The position numbers and the translations under genes are program-made. From the NCBI GenBank assembly GCA_036872755.1, contig JAVHNS010000002.1:3410001-3474000 (forward strand): 64,000 nucleotides of DNA. The letters run 5' to 3'. This stretch comes from Orbilia blumenaviensis. Taxonomy: Eukaryota; Ascomycota; Orbiliomycetes; Orbiliales; Orbiliaceae. This document shows, one piece after another, positions 34,393 to 48,180 of the stretch (within the stretch, counting starts at the first letter, position 1; the number at the start of each line of letters is the position of its first letter). The notes beneath the pieces were generated by a model that was not told where the DNA came from, ran no database searches, and worked only from the letters and a program-made list of their open reading frames with translations.

Positions 34393-36285
34393 CCAATCCC
34401 AGTCAATTCAGCTGCATCTCTTCGCGCTAGCCGAGCGATGTTCCAGATGCCCAGCCGAAATCCCAACTGATTTGCCGGAGAATACCTGATGCCGTTGTCA
34501 ACTAGGATTGGAGAGGGAAAAAATATTTTTTTTGACGGAACGTTAACTACAAAATTTATCAGCTCATGAGCTCATAAAACGGTTTACTCTTAAGTTTTAA
34601 TCAGGTTTCACTAGTAGTGACAGTGCCTCGACACTTCGTAATGTCGATTCTTTCAACTGGATTTTTTCCAAGTGCGTCTTCCCTCAAACGGCATGCCTGG
34701 AGAGCCATCTTTTTCCGATCCAACTCCGGACGGCCAATGGCCACCCAACGAAGGATCCTTGCCAAGACGGTCCCGAGGCCTATCCATTGATGCTGTACAC
34801 GGTCTTCAGCTGGCACATCAAACATGAAAATACTAAAATCTTCAACTTGCATATTCGTTAGTGGCTTTTTTGGCACCGTCTTTACCGGCAGCCTCGGGAA
34901 GATTGGACAGTCAGACCTTGCACCTAACCCTTTTGGCAACAGTCCGTTAATATCTCGAGGCTGGTCTGGCGTATTTCAGGTCACAAAAGGTTTAATGTTG
35001 GTGCTAGATTGTGTACCTTTACCCCACATTCCCGTCTCATATGAGCTCGTGCAGCCGGGGAATGGGAATTCTTCATACCGTGTCTTCGGTTTTAAGAATC
35101 TAGAAGCATTCCGAGTGCTTCATGTTGGCCCTTGCTTAACGAGTGCCATGAATCTACCCGGTATGCCATGGACTGGCTCAAACAAATTCCTTTATATCAA
35201 GAATTCAGAAGGCAGTTTCAAGTTACTTTCAAGTATTTTTGATTGCCATGGGATCATGATATAGACCCGCCGACATTGTCTCTAAGTAGTGCAGGTTTTT
35301 ATTGAATACAGCAAACATCCAGACTAATATGTTGAATCCCTGTCTCTTTGTCTCTTTGTTATGTCACATTAAGCTAAACTTGCAGCAGAATCTGCCGACA
35401 TGGGTAGTTTGAGCAGTCTTTCAAGTACCAAGTACTTTCTTGGTAGCGGCTGGCTCCTTTTACATATGGGACAAAGTCGTGGCGGATTTCGCCATGACCA
35501 TCTGTACGACGTCTGCGGACTCAAGAAAATATTAGCTTCGCTGGATTGACGGGCAATTCGTCTCTGGTCATCGAGATGGTACCAGCTTAGACTCCTTATA
35601 GCAAGTGATCAATCGTATGATCATAAGACGAAAGCGTAAACCCGTTGTCAATAGACTGGCTGTCCAGCCGGTTGTACAGTATTCAATTGTCTTGCCAATT
35701 ATAGAAGCCTCGCTAAACTGTCTCTTTGGCCTCCACAATCTCAAGGTTGCGATTGCGATTGATCTCCCAGATTGGAGGTCTGAACACGAATGTAAGTGCA
35801 GTGTGCTTGAGGCTACAGAATTGAACCCTGTTGGAATCGGGATTCGTCCAAAACAATCATCTGCCATATTCGTATAGTAGTTCAATCTTTGGAGCCATGC
35901 CTGTCAGAACAAACTTGGGAAGATTATATAATCTGGTGTTGGATTATGAACCCGATATTGTGTTGAACGCGATACCGCGCAAGACCACCTTGACTCAGTC
36001 GTCTGATTTGTCCGTTACATTGCTCCAAACCCGCCCTCACACAAAGCTTACACTGCAGCTCCATATCCGAATATCCACGAAACACGACGACCCTCCTTTC
36101 AAAAATACCAGTAGTAACCATGTCTTCTACATCTAACCCGTAAATCTGCAGCGTCAGCTGCAGACTGGGAACGGTGGTATTCGCGTCTAGAGTCTTGCCT
36201 CTGAGTGAGACCGAATACACCATACGACAACTGCAACATTTACAACAAAAGCTCAAACTATTTTAACTTGAAAGATTTTACCAAG
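34393..36285. other. Divergent spacer, Cut12-type gene/Gcn2
   Basis: This is the promoter region of both flanking genes. Minus-strand frames at 34601-34939 (112 codons), 35568-35885 and 35924-36256 have protein-like composition but no start context, splice pattern or family resemblance. The last ends 29 bases before the Gcn2 start. Overlapping plus-strand frames are equally open. No gene is assigned. Confidence 0.45.
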
Positions 36286-39200
36286 ATGCCACCCAAAAAC
36301 CAGAAAAAGAATAACGTGAAAGGCAATGTTGCCGCCACCCCCTCAGTACAGACGGGAGGGCTTACAAATTATGATGATATTCAAAGCAATGAAGTCCTAG
36401 TCATGGAGGCGATGTACCCTGACGAATTTCAACTTGTCGAAAAAGCGGCAGGAGCATGGAACGTATGTTTATAAGTTTATATAGTCTGTTTAAGCGATAT
36501 CTAATACCTTTGTAGGCGAAAATTGCCCATTGCTTCAAGCTAAACCTTAAAGCTGAAACAGATTCCGAAATTGGGATAACTCTCAATGTTGAGTTCCCGT
36601 CTGTCTACCCGAAGGTTGCACCCGTCATCCGGCTTTCTGATCCCGTAGGGTTGAGGGCAGAACACCAAAAATCCCTTGAAGGCCTAATCAAGAAGCAAAT
36701 TGCGAATTGCATGGGCGATGAAATGATGTCCGTCATTGCTGAAGAAGTAAGACAGTACCTTAATGACAGAGCCAACGCAAAAGACGCAGATGCCCACAAA
36801 CCCGCCCTATTCGAGGAAAGGGCGCTGAAGGAAGAAGCTGAGAAGAGAAGACAAGTAGAGGAAGCGGCTAAGGTGGAGAAAGAACGAAAAGCGGAAGCAG
36901 ACCGTCAAGCCGAGGCTGAGAGACAACGGACGAAGAAAACGTTCAACCAAGCCCAGCAAAAGCGACGGGTTCGACTGGAAGCGCAAAGCTCATATGTCCT
37001 TGATGACGAAGCCACGGATACCGGAGATGGGATCTGCCGCGTATTCCCCGAGAGACTGATGGCGAAGGATGCAATTGGAAACCATGGGAGATTCCGAAAG
37101 GTACCAAGACCGAATAGCTGTCGTCGTTCTTCAATAATATGCTAATTATTTCTGGCATTGGGACAGGTTGGAGGCATGGTCCTACTTGAGAAACATGGAA
37201 GGACGAGTATATATGCGGTCCGGCCTATTTTCGAAGTTGCACAGGACTTTGACTCCGTATTAATTTTAAAAGAATTCGAATGGACGAATCGGCGCCCAAG
37301 CTCTCCAGAAGGAACACAACTTTTGACAAAACTCGAGGCTGACCTCGCAAAACTAGTACCGGAGGATAAACAAAGCTACAGCAGCGTTGTAGACGTCCTG
37401 GCGACTAATATCACAGAGATGCCAATTGACTATGCTGAAGATGAACACGAAGATGCTCGAAAGTTCAGAATTAACATTTTAATGGAATACGCCAATAAAG
37501 GATCACTTGCAGGTCTCCTCGAGAGTGTGGGTAGACTCACCACTTCCGTTGTTCGGACCTACATGATACAGCTCCTTGATGGCCTACGAGACCTCCACCA
37601 GGCTGGTGTTATCCACCGTAGAATCCATCCGAAAAATGTACTCTTATTTCAGGTCGGCGGCAAAACCATCGTCAAATTCGCAGACCCAGGTATATCATAC
37701 CGCATCGAAGCATTGCAAAACTATGAAGATGGGATCGAAGCCCCACCGCCTAATAAAGACCCTTGGGCAGCTCCAGAGTTAGCTACTTCTAGCTTACCAA
37801 CAAAGAAAACCGACATCTGGGATTTTGCCGTTCTGATTTTGCAAATGCTATTTGGACTCGATGTACATGCGAAATACGCTTCTCCCCAGACCGCTTTAAA
37901 GGAAATCCACCAAGTTCCATTGAGGACTTTCCTGGGGAAAATGTTTATTCGGGACCAAAACAAAAGACTTAGTGTTTTTGATTTGCTTCCCATGGAATTT
38001 ATACGACACGGTGATGATGGCTTTGAAGAAGATCCATCCGACTCCGAGACGGTGCCCACGGCCTTGTCATTGTTGAAGAGTCGTGGATCTACCAGTGGTA
38101 GAGCCGGACGTTATGCACAAGAATGGGATGAAATCCAGCGCCTTGGTAGAGGAGGATTTGGCGAAGTCGTCAAAGCCAGGAACAAATTTGATGGCAATAT
38201 CTACGCAGTCAAGAAAGTTCTCGAAACATCGTCGAACACCCTCGATGATGTATTGAAGGAAGTTTTGTTGCTTTCGCAATTAAACCACCCTAATATTGTT
38301 CGTTACTATTCCACCTGGATGGAGACAAGTGATAGGAGTACTTTCAAAGGTGTTGATAGTACAAGCGGGGAGGAAGGATATAGTCTTACGGACAACGGAT
38401 TTGAATCCACATCTCTTGCAGAAGGGAGCAGGTCACATCTTGACTACATTAGTTTGAGGAATGATGGCATTGAGTTTGGCTATTCTTCGGGTGGCAGCGA
38501 AAACGGAGTTTTCGAATCTGATAGCGGTGATGATCAAGAAGACGAAGACGAAGACGACGAAGACGACGACGATACAGCATCGGAAGGTACAAATGATGGA
38601 GCGGAGAATGATGAGAGTGATGAGCAGTCACACCTTCAGATTCGCGAAACCAATCGCATGCAGACCGGTGACAAGCCAGACGAGATTTATTCCGAGGACG
38701 GGGACACTGGCGACGGAACCGAGAAAACAAGGTCTTCGGAGCGTACCCAGACTCCAATTATTCTCTACATTCAAATGGAATTTTGCGACAAACAGACTCT
38801 CAGAGACGCAATTAACAAGGATCTTTACCTGCGCCCTGATGACTATTGGCAGTTTCTACGCCAGGTTCTCGATGGCCTAGATTATATTCACAAGAAAGGA
38901 ATTATTCACAGAGACCTAAAGCCTGAAAACATTTTCTTGAGCCAAACCAATATGCCCCGAATAGGCGACTTTGGTTTGGCAGCCAGTGTTGGAAACCACC
39001 GCCCAAAGTCATCCCATGCACAATCCGGACCCAATAAGGTGGAAATCGGCAATGAAAGCGTTATGACGACCCAAATCGGAACTCGACTATATATGGCGCC
39101 GGAAGTCTTGGATAAGTCTCATCCACATTATACAACGAAAGTCGATATGTATTCTCTAGGAATCATCTTCTTCGAAATGTGTAGTAAGCCGGCATCCACT

Positions 39201-41429
39201 AGCTTTGAACTGCAGGAGTATATTACAGGATTAAAGAGCCCTGAGATAGTCATCCCTAGCTGCGTCAATCCAGAAGTCAAGGCTGATGAAGTCAATATCA
39301 TCCGCCAACTACTGCGGAAGGCCTCGGAACGACCAGATGCTGCGGAGTTGCTCGCCAATCATTCGATACCTCTGAGAGTCAACGATGATAATTTCAATAG
39401 AGTTATTGAGAGTTTGGATGATCCGAATACTAGAGAAACCCGAAAAGCTATCATTTTGAGAAAACTTTTTGCTGAACCCCATAGACCTGTTAATGACCCC
39501 TTCTTTGATAACAAACCAGTCAAGGGAACCTCTCTCGATCAGCTGGTTGTTGATATGCACGTGAAAGACAAGATTCTATCGGTGTTCAAACGGCATGGTG
39601 CGGTCGAAGTCACCAAAAGCTTTCTTGTCCCAAATTCACAGTACTACGAAGAGGATGCTTTGAGGCTGATCAGCGAGCGAGGGGACCTGGTACAGCTTCG
39701 TTATGACCAAGTCTTGCCATATGCCAGGCAGCTTGCAATTCAAGAGCAAAGCTATGCCAAGAGCTACTCTTTTGGAATCGTTTTCCGAGAGAATGCGCAT
39801 GGTTTTGGACAGCCTAGCTCGCATGGCGAAGTCGTATTTGATATCGTATCAAGGGGTCGGGACATAGACTTGAAGGAAGCAGAAACGATCAAAGTGGTAG
39901 ATGAGATCATCGACAGCTTTTCCTTCTTCCAAGGAGCAAAGATGGAATTTAATATAAACCATCTCGATGTCTTGAGACTCATATTTGACTTCTGTGGAAT
40001 TGAACAATCAGAACGTCAGGCTGTCTTAGCAGAACTGAGCAAACTTACGATCGGCCAAAAGTGGGATACCATCCTGCGAGACTTGAAGACCGGGAAAGTG
40101 ATATCCACAGCTGCTACCGCTGAACTCAAGCGGTTTGACTGGAGAGAGCAGGATATTGAAAAGGGTCTCAAACGGCTTAAAAACATCACTTCCAACTGCA
40201 AGACCTTTTCTTCATGTTCCAAGGCATTTGACCACCTAAGAAACGTCTTCGACTATCTTAAGAAGTTCGGCGTTAAAAGGAAAGCCTACTTTACACCATT
40301 GAGCATTTACGATCATCAATACTACCAAAGTGGATTGGTGTTCAACTGTTCGAGCGACGGTGCACAGATGAGCCGACAGATGCTAGCAAGTGGTGGAAGG
40401 TATGATGATCTGATAAAGGCTTCGAGACCAATTTCTACCCCAGGAGATGTGGGAAAGGTTCACGCCGTAGGGTTCAAATTGAGTTTCGATGCACTTAGCA
40501 GGGGAATTCTGAAACACCATTTGCGTGCGAACAAGGTGAAAAAGAAGAGACATATACTAGACGAAGATAATACGATTTCAACGCGTAGGGTAAGTGTTTT
40601 ACAAGATTTCCTCGAAGAATAGACGGTGCTAATTTGGTTATAGTGCGACGTTATCGTCACAGCCTCTAGCATTGACGACCTCAGGACATACGGCATCCGT
40701 ATTACAGCCTCACTTTGGGCTGGTAACATTAGAGCTGAGCTGGACGACGACATCTTAAGTGGCGCAGGCACCTCAAAACCCAATCTCGACTTATACGGTT
40801 GGCATATCATCATCAAAAGTAACATTGCGACACATCAGACCGTTAAAGTGCGAAATTTAAAAACGGGAGAAGAAACAGACCAACTCTTGGCCTCATTGGT
40901 GAATCACATCAATGCTGAACTTGGGGAGGGGAAGAAGGACGGGATGACTGAGATGTTGAAGGCAAGGAGATTGAGTAGTACTCAAGACCTTCTGCCGAGT
41001 CTGCGTCATTTCCACCACAAAGTCAATGCAGGCGGTGGATCATCGTCTACCCCTAGTGCCTTCGAAGAAGGAGAAATCCTCGTCATCTGGCCGACTGAGC
41101 GTAAGGGTGCGAAAAAACCGAACAGGCCACAAGTAATGGAGAACGCGCGCCGAAAGATGGCAGAGTTTGGGGGAAAGCTAGTACCTGTCATTGCGATTGA
41201 TGTGTATAACGAAGTACTCGAAGCTATCCGCTTGTCACAACTGCAAGGTCCGGACGGTTGGAAAAAGGTTATGCAGACTGCTACCAGCGGACCCGATAAA
41301 CAGTATTTACAGGAAGTCCAGCAGAGAATTAATGGTTTTATGCAGAGGGTTCGTAAAGATCCTCCTGGGAGCTACTGCTACATCTACAATTACCGGACCG
41401 ATGCTTGTATATTTTATTACCTCTCTTGA
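36286..41429 (+). CDS. gcn2: eIF2-alpha kinase Gcn2
   Basis: Gcn2 senses uncharged tRNA during amino-acid starvation and phosphorylates eIF2-alpha, the first step of general amino-acid control. Exons are 36286-36462, 36516-37100, 37167-40589 and 40644-41429 (4971 nt, 1656 residues; the yeast protein has 1659). Domains in order: N-terminal RWD domain (about 25-150, binds Gcn1); charged coiled stretch; pseudokinase (about 270-550) with HRRIHPKN in place of HRDLKPEN and ADPG in place of DFG; active kinase starting near 568 (LGRGGFGEV, AVKKV), with an Asp/Glu-rich insert, HRDLKPENIF near 833, and DFGLA; HisRS-like domain with YYEEDALRLI and GGRYDDL; and C-terminal dimer/ribosome-binding region. 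The start in MPPKNQKKN is the first Met after in-frame leader codons and fits the RWD spacing. It is convergent with the F-box gene. Confidence 0.95.
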
Positions 41430-41738
41430 TTCACAGAGAGTGTCTTTGTTACATACTATTTATATATATGGGAGCGGGCTAAAACAAAAGATTGAAACCT
41501 GCGCTAACTATTAACATGCATGCGTCCAAATGTGAAGGGCCCAGCACTATGGCGCTGTTTGATTATCACCCAACAAAGCACCAATCCCTTCTTTTCGAGT
41601 GAAGGCAAGCTAGAATGGGAAAGCATTGAATGGTTTTAAAAAGAGGTTCTTGGTAAGATAAATGGTGATGTGTATATATGCATATGCAAAAGTAAAATAT
41701 CGTCGTGAAGGGTACTTTAGATTGGTAAGTGATCTCTA
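41430..41738. other. Convergent 3' intergenic region, Gcn2/F-box
   Basis: Just over 300 bases with two facing stop codons. Nothing else is seen. Confidence 0.5.
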
Positions 41739-42857
41739 TTAGGCTTCTTCGGTGGCTTCCAACTCCTCCTGTTGATTTGCTCTCCAAAGCGTATTATCGG
41801 AGACCCCCCAGGTAAAACCCTCGTCTTCTACTAGTCTTGTAAACTTGTACGATACATTGTAAGGTCGATGCGCTTCAAATACGAGCGACTCCTTTGCTGC
41901 TCCATCATACCGATTAATCCGAGTCACAAGATCGTCGAACTCGTAGGTTAGGTCAATTCCCAAACCCGGATTCCCCGCAGCTCCTGGTATCGTTCCGCTT
42001 GTAGGCGTATCTACGACGAGAAGTTTCCCGGAATATATCGCTTCGATAAGAGGCGTCATCAATGCATTCGATGCATCAGACAACTTTGTGAATTCTTTCT
42101 GAATACTGAGGCTATAATCCCAGCTATCAATTGAATCGGGTTTCCAGTTCGTCCCTGCACTTATGAGGACCCCTCGGAATTCCGGATCGTGAGATTGGAA
42201 TATTTGTATCTTTTGCCAGACTGGAGTGAATTCTTTGATAAGTTTCTTCCCTAGGCTGCTTACAGCCCTTCTCTTTCTCCCGATCTCCCCAATATTTTTC
42301 CTTATGAAGGAGCCTGCCTTGTGGACTGCTGAAATAGGCATATATATCAGGATTATTCCTGCAGCAAAGATGCATTCTTCAAATTTATTCATGCTCGAAC
42401 TGCTGTTGTTGCGACGGCGACCTGATCTTTCTGACCGTCGAGAAACTATCCCAGCTAGTTGTTCTCGTCGTGACGGCCGGCATGGACCCATAGTTATCCC
42501 GTCCTTTGCCAGCCTTCTCCAGAAAATGGTAAGAATATCGACAGCAACTGGCGTTAAGAGTTGGACATGAGGTTTCCGATCAGGGGTGGACCGAGGACGT
42601 GTTGGTGACGATTTTGCCTTCATTCCATTGGTATCGATATCGGGGCGTTTCAGGCCAGAGGTTGAATAGTATTTTAAATTTTCTGAAGAATTTTCGATGA
42701 GGTCTTTCCAGGTTTTACAGACTCCACGACATCTCGTTAAGACGTCGATTGCGGGTAAGCCTAGAAGAATTGTCTCCAAGACTTTAGGGTTTAAGAAGAC
42801 CGGAGACGTTGGAGTAGGTTTGGGGGCAACCACGGTTTTTCGAGATAGTAAACGCAT
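41739..42857 (-). CDS. F-box domain protein
   Basis: This is a single-exon gene of 372 codons. Residues about 20-65 form an F-box (NPKVLETILLGLPAIDVL-type helix, then CRGVCKTWKDLI), the motif that binds Skp1 and recruits substrates to SCF ubiquitin ligases. The remainder has a basic middle region with a short hydrophobic segment (IFAAGIILIYMPIS) and no recognised substrate-binding repeats such as WD40, LRR or Kelch, so the target is unknown. Fungal F-box proteins of this layout form large, fast-changing families. The start at 42857 places the F-box close to the N-terminus, as usual. Cdc34, the usual E2 partner of SCF, is encoded about 18 kb away, but no functional link follows from that. Confidence 0.8.
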   Translation of the reverse strand: MRLLSRKTVVAPKPTPTSPVFLNPKVLETILLGLPAIDVLTRCRGVCKTWKDLIENSSENLKYYSTSGLKRPDIDTNGMKAKSSPTRPRSTPDRKPHVQLLTPVAVDILTIFWRRLAKDGITMGPCRPSRREQLAGIVSRRSERSGRRRNNSSSSMNKFEECIFAAGIILIYMPISAVHKAGSFIRKNIGEIGRKRRAVSSLGKKLIKEFTPVWQKIQIFQSHDPEFRGVLISAGTNWKPDSIDSWDYSLSIQKEFTKLSDASNALMTPLIEAIYSGKLLVVDTPTSGTIPGAAGNPGLGIDLTYEFDDLVTRINRYDGAAKESLVFEAHRPYNVSYKFTRLVEDEGFTWGVSDNTLWRANQQEELEATEEA

Positions 42858-45800
42858 TTTATAAACTAAACAGAATTGCTAGACTACTCCTGTAATAAAA
42901 TTGTGGGATCTCGAGCGAAACTGGTTTTGTTTTGCTCTTAAATTTATGAATATAAGTGTGAGATTGATATATCTACCGGTTAACTAAGAGAAGTACGATT
43001 AAAGGACTGTAGATTCCAGGATCAAGGTTGTTGAGAGTTGTTGAGATAAGGTTGATTATACTATGAGACTAGGGTTGATATTATATTAATACTAATGCTG
43101 TAACTTTCAGTATATCCAGTCATGAAAGATTACAAATGTACAGCCATCCTCATAGCATTAATCTATCATAACATTCGATATTATGTACCCTAGCGGGTTT
43201 ATGTCACCCCTACGCTAATTTAGTGACAGTTATAAGCCTCCTTCGGGTGGTGGACAGTTCACACAAAGTATACTGGTGGTACAAGCGGGAGTGGCTCCAC
43301 TCGGAAATCGAACCAACCCCACAGAGCAATAAATTTCGGATATAACAAGCTTTGGATAACGACTTATGGATTAAAAGTGGGTCTCATACGCTGAAAAGGG
43401 CAATTATTTGGAGCTATGGTATGTGAACTTGTTCCACAAGAGTCTTTGAACGATGAAGGGGACGGAAAAGCTGCAGCAAATTACAACATTTTCAACGATT
43501 AAGCGACTGGGTGCTGCAGCTAACAGGCAACTGAGACAGTTTTCAAAGAAGATAAAGAATCAAAATTATGTAACCTTCGTCTCTACGCGGAGTCTCCGCG
43601 AGCAAGTCTATCTGAAGTGTAGAACGGGACGGGCTTACTCGAGTATTCGTGCCGTACCTCGAAATAGTCTTCCCCTCTTAAAGTGTTAACTTCTCTTATT
43701 TACTTGTCTTTTAGATACCTGGATCCCCTAGAGATATCTGAGGTCGTATTGGAGATCTACTCCTCTACTCCTAAAATAGATTGATCTATCGAACACATCT
43801 AAATGTTTGGGGAACTCCCAAGTTTGGAAGTAAGTTTAACGATATGTCATACTAGTGTTCCATTGTGAAGTGAAACGCCTCCAGTTTGTTCGAGCGGTGC
43901 ACAGTGAAGGGTATTTTGCGATTCATTCTAGCTTGTGGGATTCAAAAAGTCCATACTATTTTCTAAATCGGGATGGATCATATGACAAGATCTCTTGCTA
44001 GACTTTCAATCTTTAAAGATTCATCCCCAGCACTTCGGTGGGGATCTCCAGCTTTCAAGCTTGCATAGCATCGTATTTCCTATAGCAGAATGATGTTTAG
44101 ACAAGGCACGATACTTTTCTGTTTGGCCGACATCCCACTATTAGCCAACAAAGTATAAAATCAGGTCTCTACTAGTCAGCCTTTGCAAATTTGCTTATTA
44201 GTCTCAGAATAGAGGGGGGAAATATCCATAGCAACTAGTCACACCCCTGAACGATGGAGTATACATAGTTCAACTGTGGGGAATCCCAACTGGTGTTTTC
44301 CAAGTCTTGTAGACCCTACGGTATCCTTTTAAGATATCAATTATAGGCGGCTGCAAGAATAGATAATATAATATTCTCCACAATTTCCGGGACTAATAAG
44401 ACGGGAGAAATAGAGGGAGGGCCAGTTAAGCGAGGTTTTGAATCAGCTAAGCGAACGGGAGTCTCTAGCATTTTCGAATGAGCATAGAATCGCATTTGCA
44501 TAAATTTGATATTGGAAATAAAATTACGAGAGTGAATATCCCAGGCTTCCCCTTAAAAGGTTCTGACCTTTAAGGCGATTTAACTTAGTTCATAATAAAA
44601 TCTAAATCTATCTAACTTCTGGCCTTTGTGTTTGGCTACGATATAAGACTGTTGATGTCAACTGGCATCCCTATCTAAGCTTAAATTGTGCGCCTTGCAG
44701 TGCAATTCAATTAGATACTGCGGCCTTTGAATTTCCAAACAGGGTACCGAGACAATGACCCGGCAGAATAGTTACCCTTATATTACGGTTTCTACTGATC
44801 TAATTTCCTATTTTAAGCGCTATTGGAGGATGGAGATCTAAAAGCTGGAATACACAAAGCTGACTTGTGATGTGGCGGTGCTTAGGTGTTGCAATGTTGG
44901 GAGTCAACAAATTGTTAAGCCGCTAGAGCACAGATATGCACAATTGTATCGAGGAAGAGAACAAACTTACTCGGTGCTGTCTTAGCCAATCAAAGATATT
45001 TCAAAAATATGTGCATGAGCCTTGAATGGGGCTATTTGCGTATTCGGCCTCAAAATTCGAAAGCGGTTACGATTCTTCGAGGAATGAATGTATATACATT
45101 TTCTTCGGTGCAGATGTGTAGCCCTTTCTTAGTACCTCAAAGGCTCAGAAGCATGCATGCATCACCCAGATCTGGAATTGGGAATCGATATATCGCTTTC
45201 TTTCACTTATTCGTCAATCGTAGGTGTATATGTCTCTATTAGCTGATTAATTAGCAATCCAGCTGCTTGCTCTAGGTTAACTAGCCTGTTTACAAGGCAA
45301 GGTAAACCCATTGCCTCTTTACAAGCCCTAAAGCTTTCGTAAAGCAATACCTCTTCAAAGTATTAGGTATACCGTAGAGTGGAGTATCAGCGTTTTCTTC
45401 CTCTTTCAAATTTGCCTAGGTACCTAATTATATGTTAACTTAACTTAGTGAGTATTTCAAGGTTTGAAATGTCTTGTGAGCGCAAATTCGGAACTTTGTT
45501 TTTGGTGAATTTAGCAATCATAAAGTAGTGTTGAAAATGTGGTATTTTAGATCGCGAACCTTCTGGCTCCGGCCCTGGAAAATTGATTTTATGAATTGAG
45601 TTCATGCTGCCCGCCCTACAATTATTGCATACCGAACATAGGATCGCGAGGGAATACTTGCCTTCAGAAATCTTTTGTCGGATCTTGGGCCGAAAAAGAC
45701 AGTTCTCCGGTAGCCCGGTCAATTATATGCACGCGATCTAAAGCTGCTTTGGATACGAAGTGGCGTGTCAGCTGTTGCTCACGAGCCCGATTATTATGTG

Positions 45801-48180
45801 GACGAAATGTATCCGTAGTGCGATTCCAGTGCCCGCTGCGACGGCCTCCGTCTTCCAAGAGACTGACCTGCCTGCCTGACAAACGGCTGTTAAGGGTGTG
45901 GTAGAATATCCAGCTGCTGAGACATCGAGTAGCGTGCCCGTTTTCTCGTGAGTCAAAATACTTATAAAAAGATGAATCGAAAAGTTGCAAATTAGCATTA
46001 CGAATGTCCGTCAACAGCGTCATCCTGGGAATTGGTTCAGGCTGGCGTGGACCCTGACGTCTTGCCATTATCGATTGTTGGGATGGATCGCGTACCCTGG
46101 TCTGAATGCACGTCATGTGGATGTGGGGAACCTCCCAAACGATCCTGCCCGCCGCACTCACCCTTGAAGCTGATCAATTCTGATTGCTGGAGAACCATGC
46201 TGAAGGGATTTTGATGCGGCGCGGCAGGCATGCAAGGTTGGCCATTGGAAGCGACAGCCAGCAATCCGGATCGAAAAAGATCTCCGAACTTCACTACAAT
46301 AACACCAATAAGACGCCATCTTAAGGTAGCCCTCGCACCAATGTCGTGATCGTTTCTGGCAAAAGGTGCTCATGGTGGGGGAAATCCGTTGCACAATGCC
46401 TCAATCGACGATGAAAAATTTTCGCTCTGTCATGGAATCACTATGGACGTTTGAATATGATGATATGTATGAAGCCTCGGACACCTACCTCGCCGATGCT
46501 ATCTCCTAGTGAAATCCCTTTCTCCGTCGCATCTGGGTTCTCCGTGGTAAAAAAAATTGTATTGTCCCGTTTCCTGTCGCCTAGCCTCGTGTAATTAGGA
46601 TCCCATCTGGTCCCAATTTTCGTCGGGTTCTCGGGTGGACCTATCAGGATTGGTTTTCCTGCCCGGCTGTCGGTACCAGGCCAGCCCGAGGGCCAGGTAG
46701 ACTCAAGATTTTTTTCCATCCTGACGAATTTTCTTCCAGCAGTGTCCAACGAGAGCGAACAAATCCAAGAAGCCTGGCAGCCTGGCGGCCTCGTGTTCCT
46801 TCTGCTTGGGTCCTTGTCTCGTAACTGACCAGAGCATTCACGCACGCTAAGATCGTCCCAGCTGGCCAGTAGGAGCGAGTGCGTATGCAGCTACAGGGTC
46901 CTTCCCAATGCAGCTTGCCTGAGCAGCTCGAGCGATCCTGAATTTGTCACCCTGAAAGCTGATACCAACTGTGGTGTTGATACCCCTCGATTCTGTCGGT
47001 TGGGTCGCAGGTACAAGCACCCCAAGTGCGGAGGCCACCTAAAAATAAGTATCGATAAGCGTCGAGAAGGCCCCCCCGCAGTGCGTATGAAGGCTGATCT
47101 GGTGAAGCTGGGTTGGTTGTCCTTTTCTGAGCGGTGCTGCCTGTTCTGTTTGAAGTTCTGCGGGTGTTCCCACCCTCCTTTCACTCTGCATTAATTACTT
47201 ACCGGCTGGTCATCTCGAACCCGATTCCTTTGAAATTTATCACCATCCTATCCCGCCTGCTTCATCAGATAAAAAATCCAGCGCCATCTATGCAGATAGT
47301 ACACCGTAAGTTTACCTGAACGCCGGTGATCGATGCTCCCCGCGGACCTGTTGGTGACTGTCGACAAAGACCTCGAACCAACTCGCTAATTCACAGCTAT
47401 CTCAGGTCAAACAGCTCTCAATCCATCAACCATCTTTGGCCTTTACTTTCACTCCATCGACTACCCCAAGGGGGAAAAATAGAAAAAAAAAAAAAACTCT
47501 GAAGGGCTTCGTCGCATAGCAGACTACTATCATCATCGGCATCAACTTTTTACCCCAATTCCAAGCTGTCAACGAAATCATTCTCCGCTCAATCATTCTC
47601 ATCAAACAAACGTTCGCCGACATCGAAGGCCCACTGCTCGCTGCTGGATATCCAGGACCGAACAACCACAACCGATCCTGGCTTACTCCCTCGAGCTCGT
47701 TTAGCAAGCGTCGGTCGACAAGGCCATCTTTACCCGGTCTTAACTTAGCTCCAGTAGGCCAGGTCAGCCAATCGTCACCTGGCCTCTGCGTAAGGTACTT
47801 TCGTCCTTCCGTTACCCCAACGAATCTCTCCGAATTCCTTCTGCTGTGGGGCCCGTCTGGCCTGGATTGGTCCCGCCCCTCCGCTGCTGTTGCTGTTGCT
47901 GCTTTGATGCTGCTGCTAAGCGGCGTAATAAAACGGCTGTTCTCCGTCTGGATCGGCCTGTTCGAGGGGACTTGATCATCTTCTCCCTATTTCCATGAAA
48001 CCAGCGTTATTCCTTCGTTAGAAAAAACATTTCAGCCGCCTCGGATTGTGTGACTGGGTACAAAGGCTGAACATCGACACTGACCTATTTTCATCCATCC
48101 ACCCCGATTAGACGTTCTTCTTTCCCGCCCTCACCTCACACCTTCTCTCCGTCCCTCTCTTTCCCTCCGACTATCTCGTC
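42858..48180. other. Large gene-poor spacer
   Basis: This 5.3-kb stretch separates the F-box gene (-) from the USP gene (+). Bases about 42860-45400 are AT-rich with no coding signal; a 78-codon plus-strand frame at 43453-43689 is basic but otherwise unsupported. From about 45600 to 47200 the base composition is more balanced and several minus-strand open stretches lie close together (see findings). Bases 47700-48180 are the C/T-rich promoter and leader of the USP gene. No tRNA was found. Confidence 0.45.

Noticed and set aside
34601..34939. Minus-strand frame with a convincing-looking C-terminal sequence (FDVPAEDRVQHQW...)
   Set aside because: No upstream exon with matching phase could be found, the plus strand is open too, and length is within chance. 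Worth a database search only.
35924..36256. Minus-strand frame next to the Gcn2 start
   Set aside because: It would begin 29 bases from the Gcn2 start codon in the opposite direction, leaving no room for promoters; no family resemblance.
43261..43330. tRNA-like B-box (GGTTCGATTTC on the minus strand)
   Set aside because: The flanking bases do not form a T stem or acceptor stem, and no matching A-box was found at the right distance.
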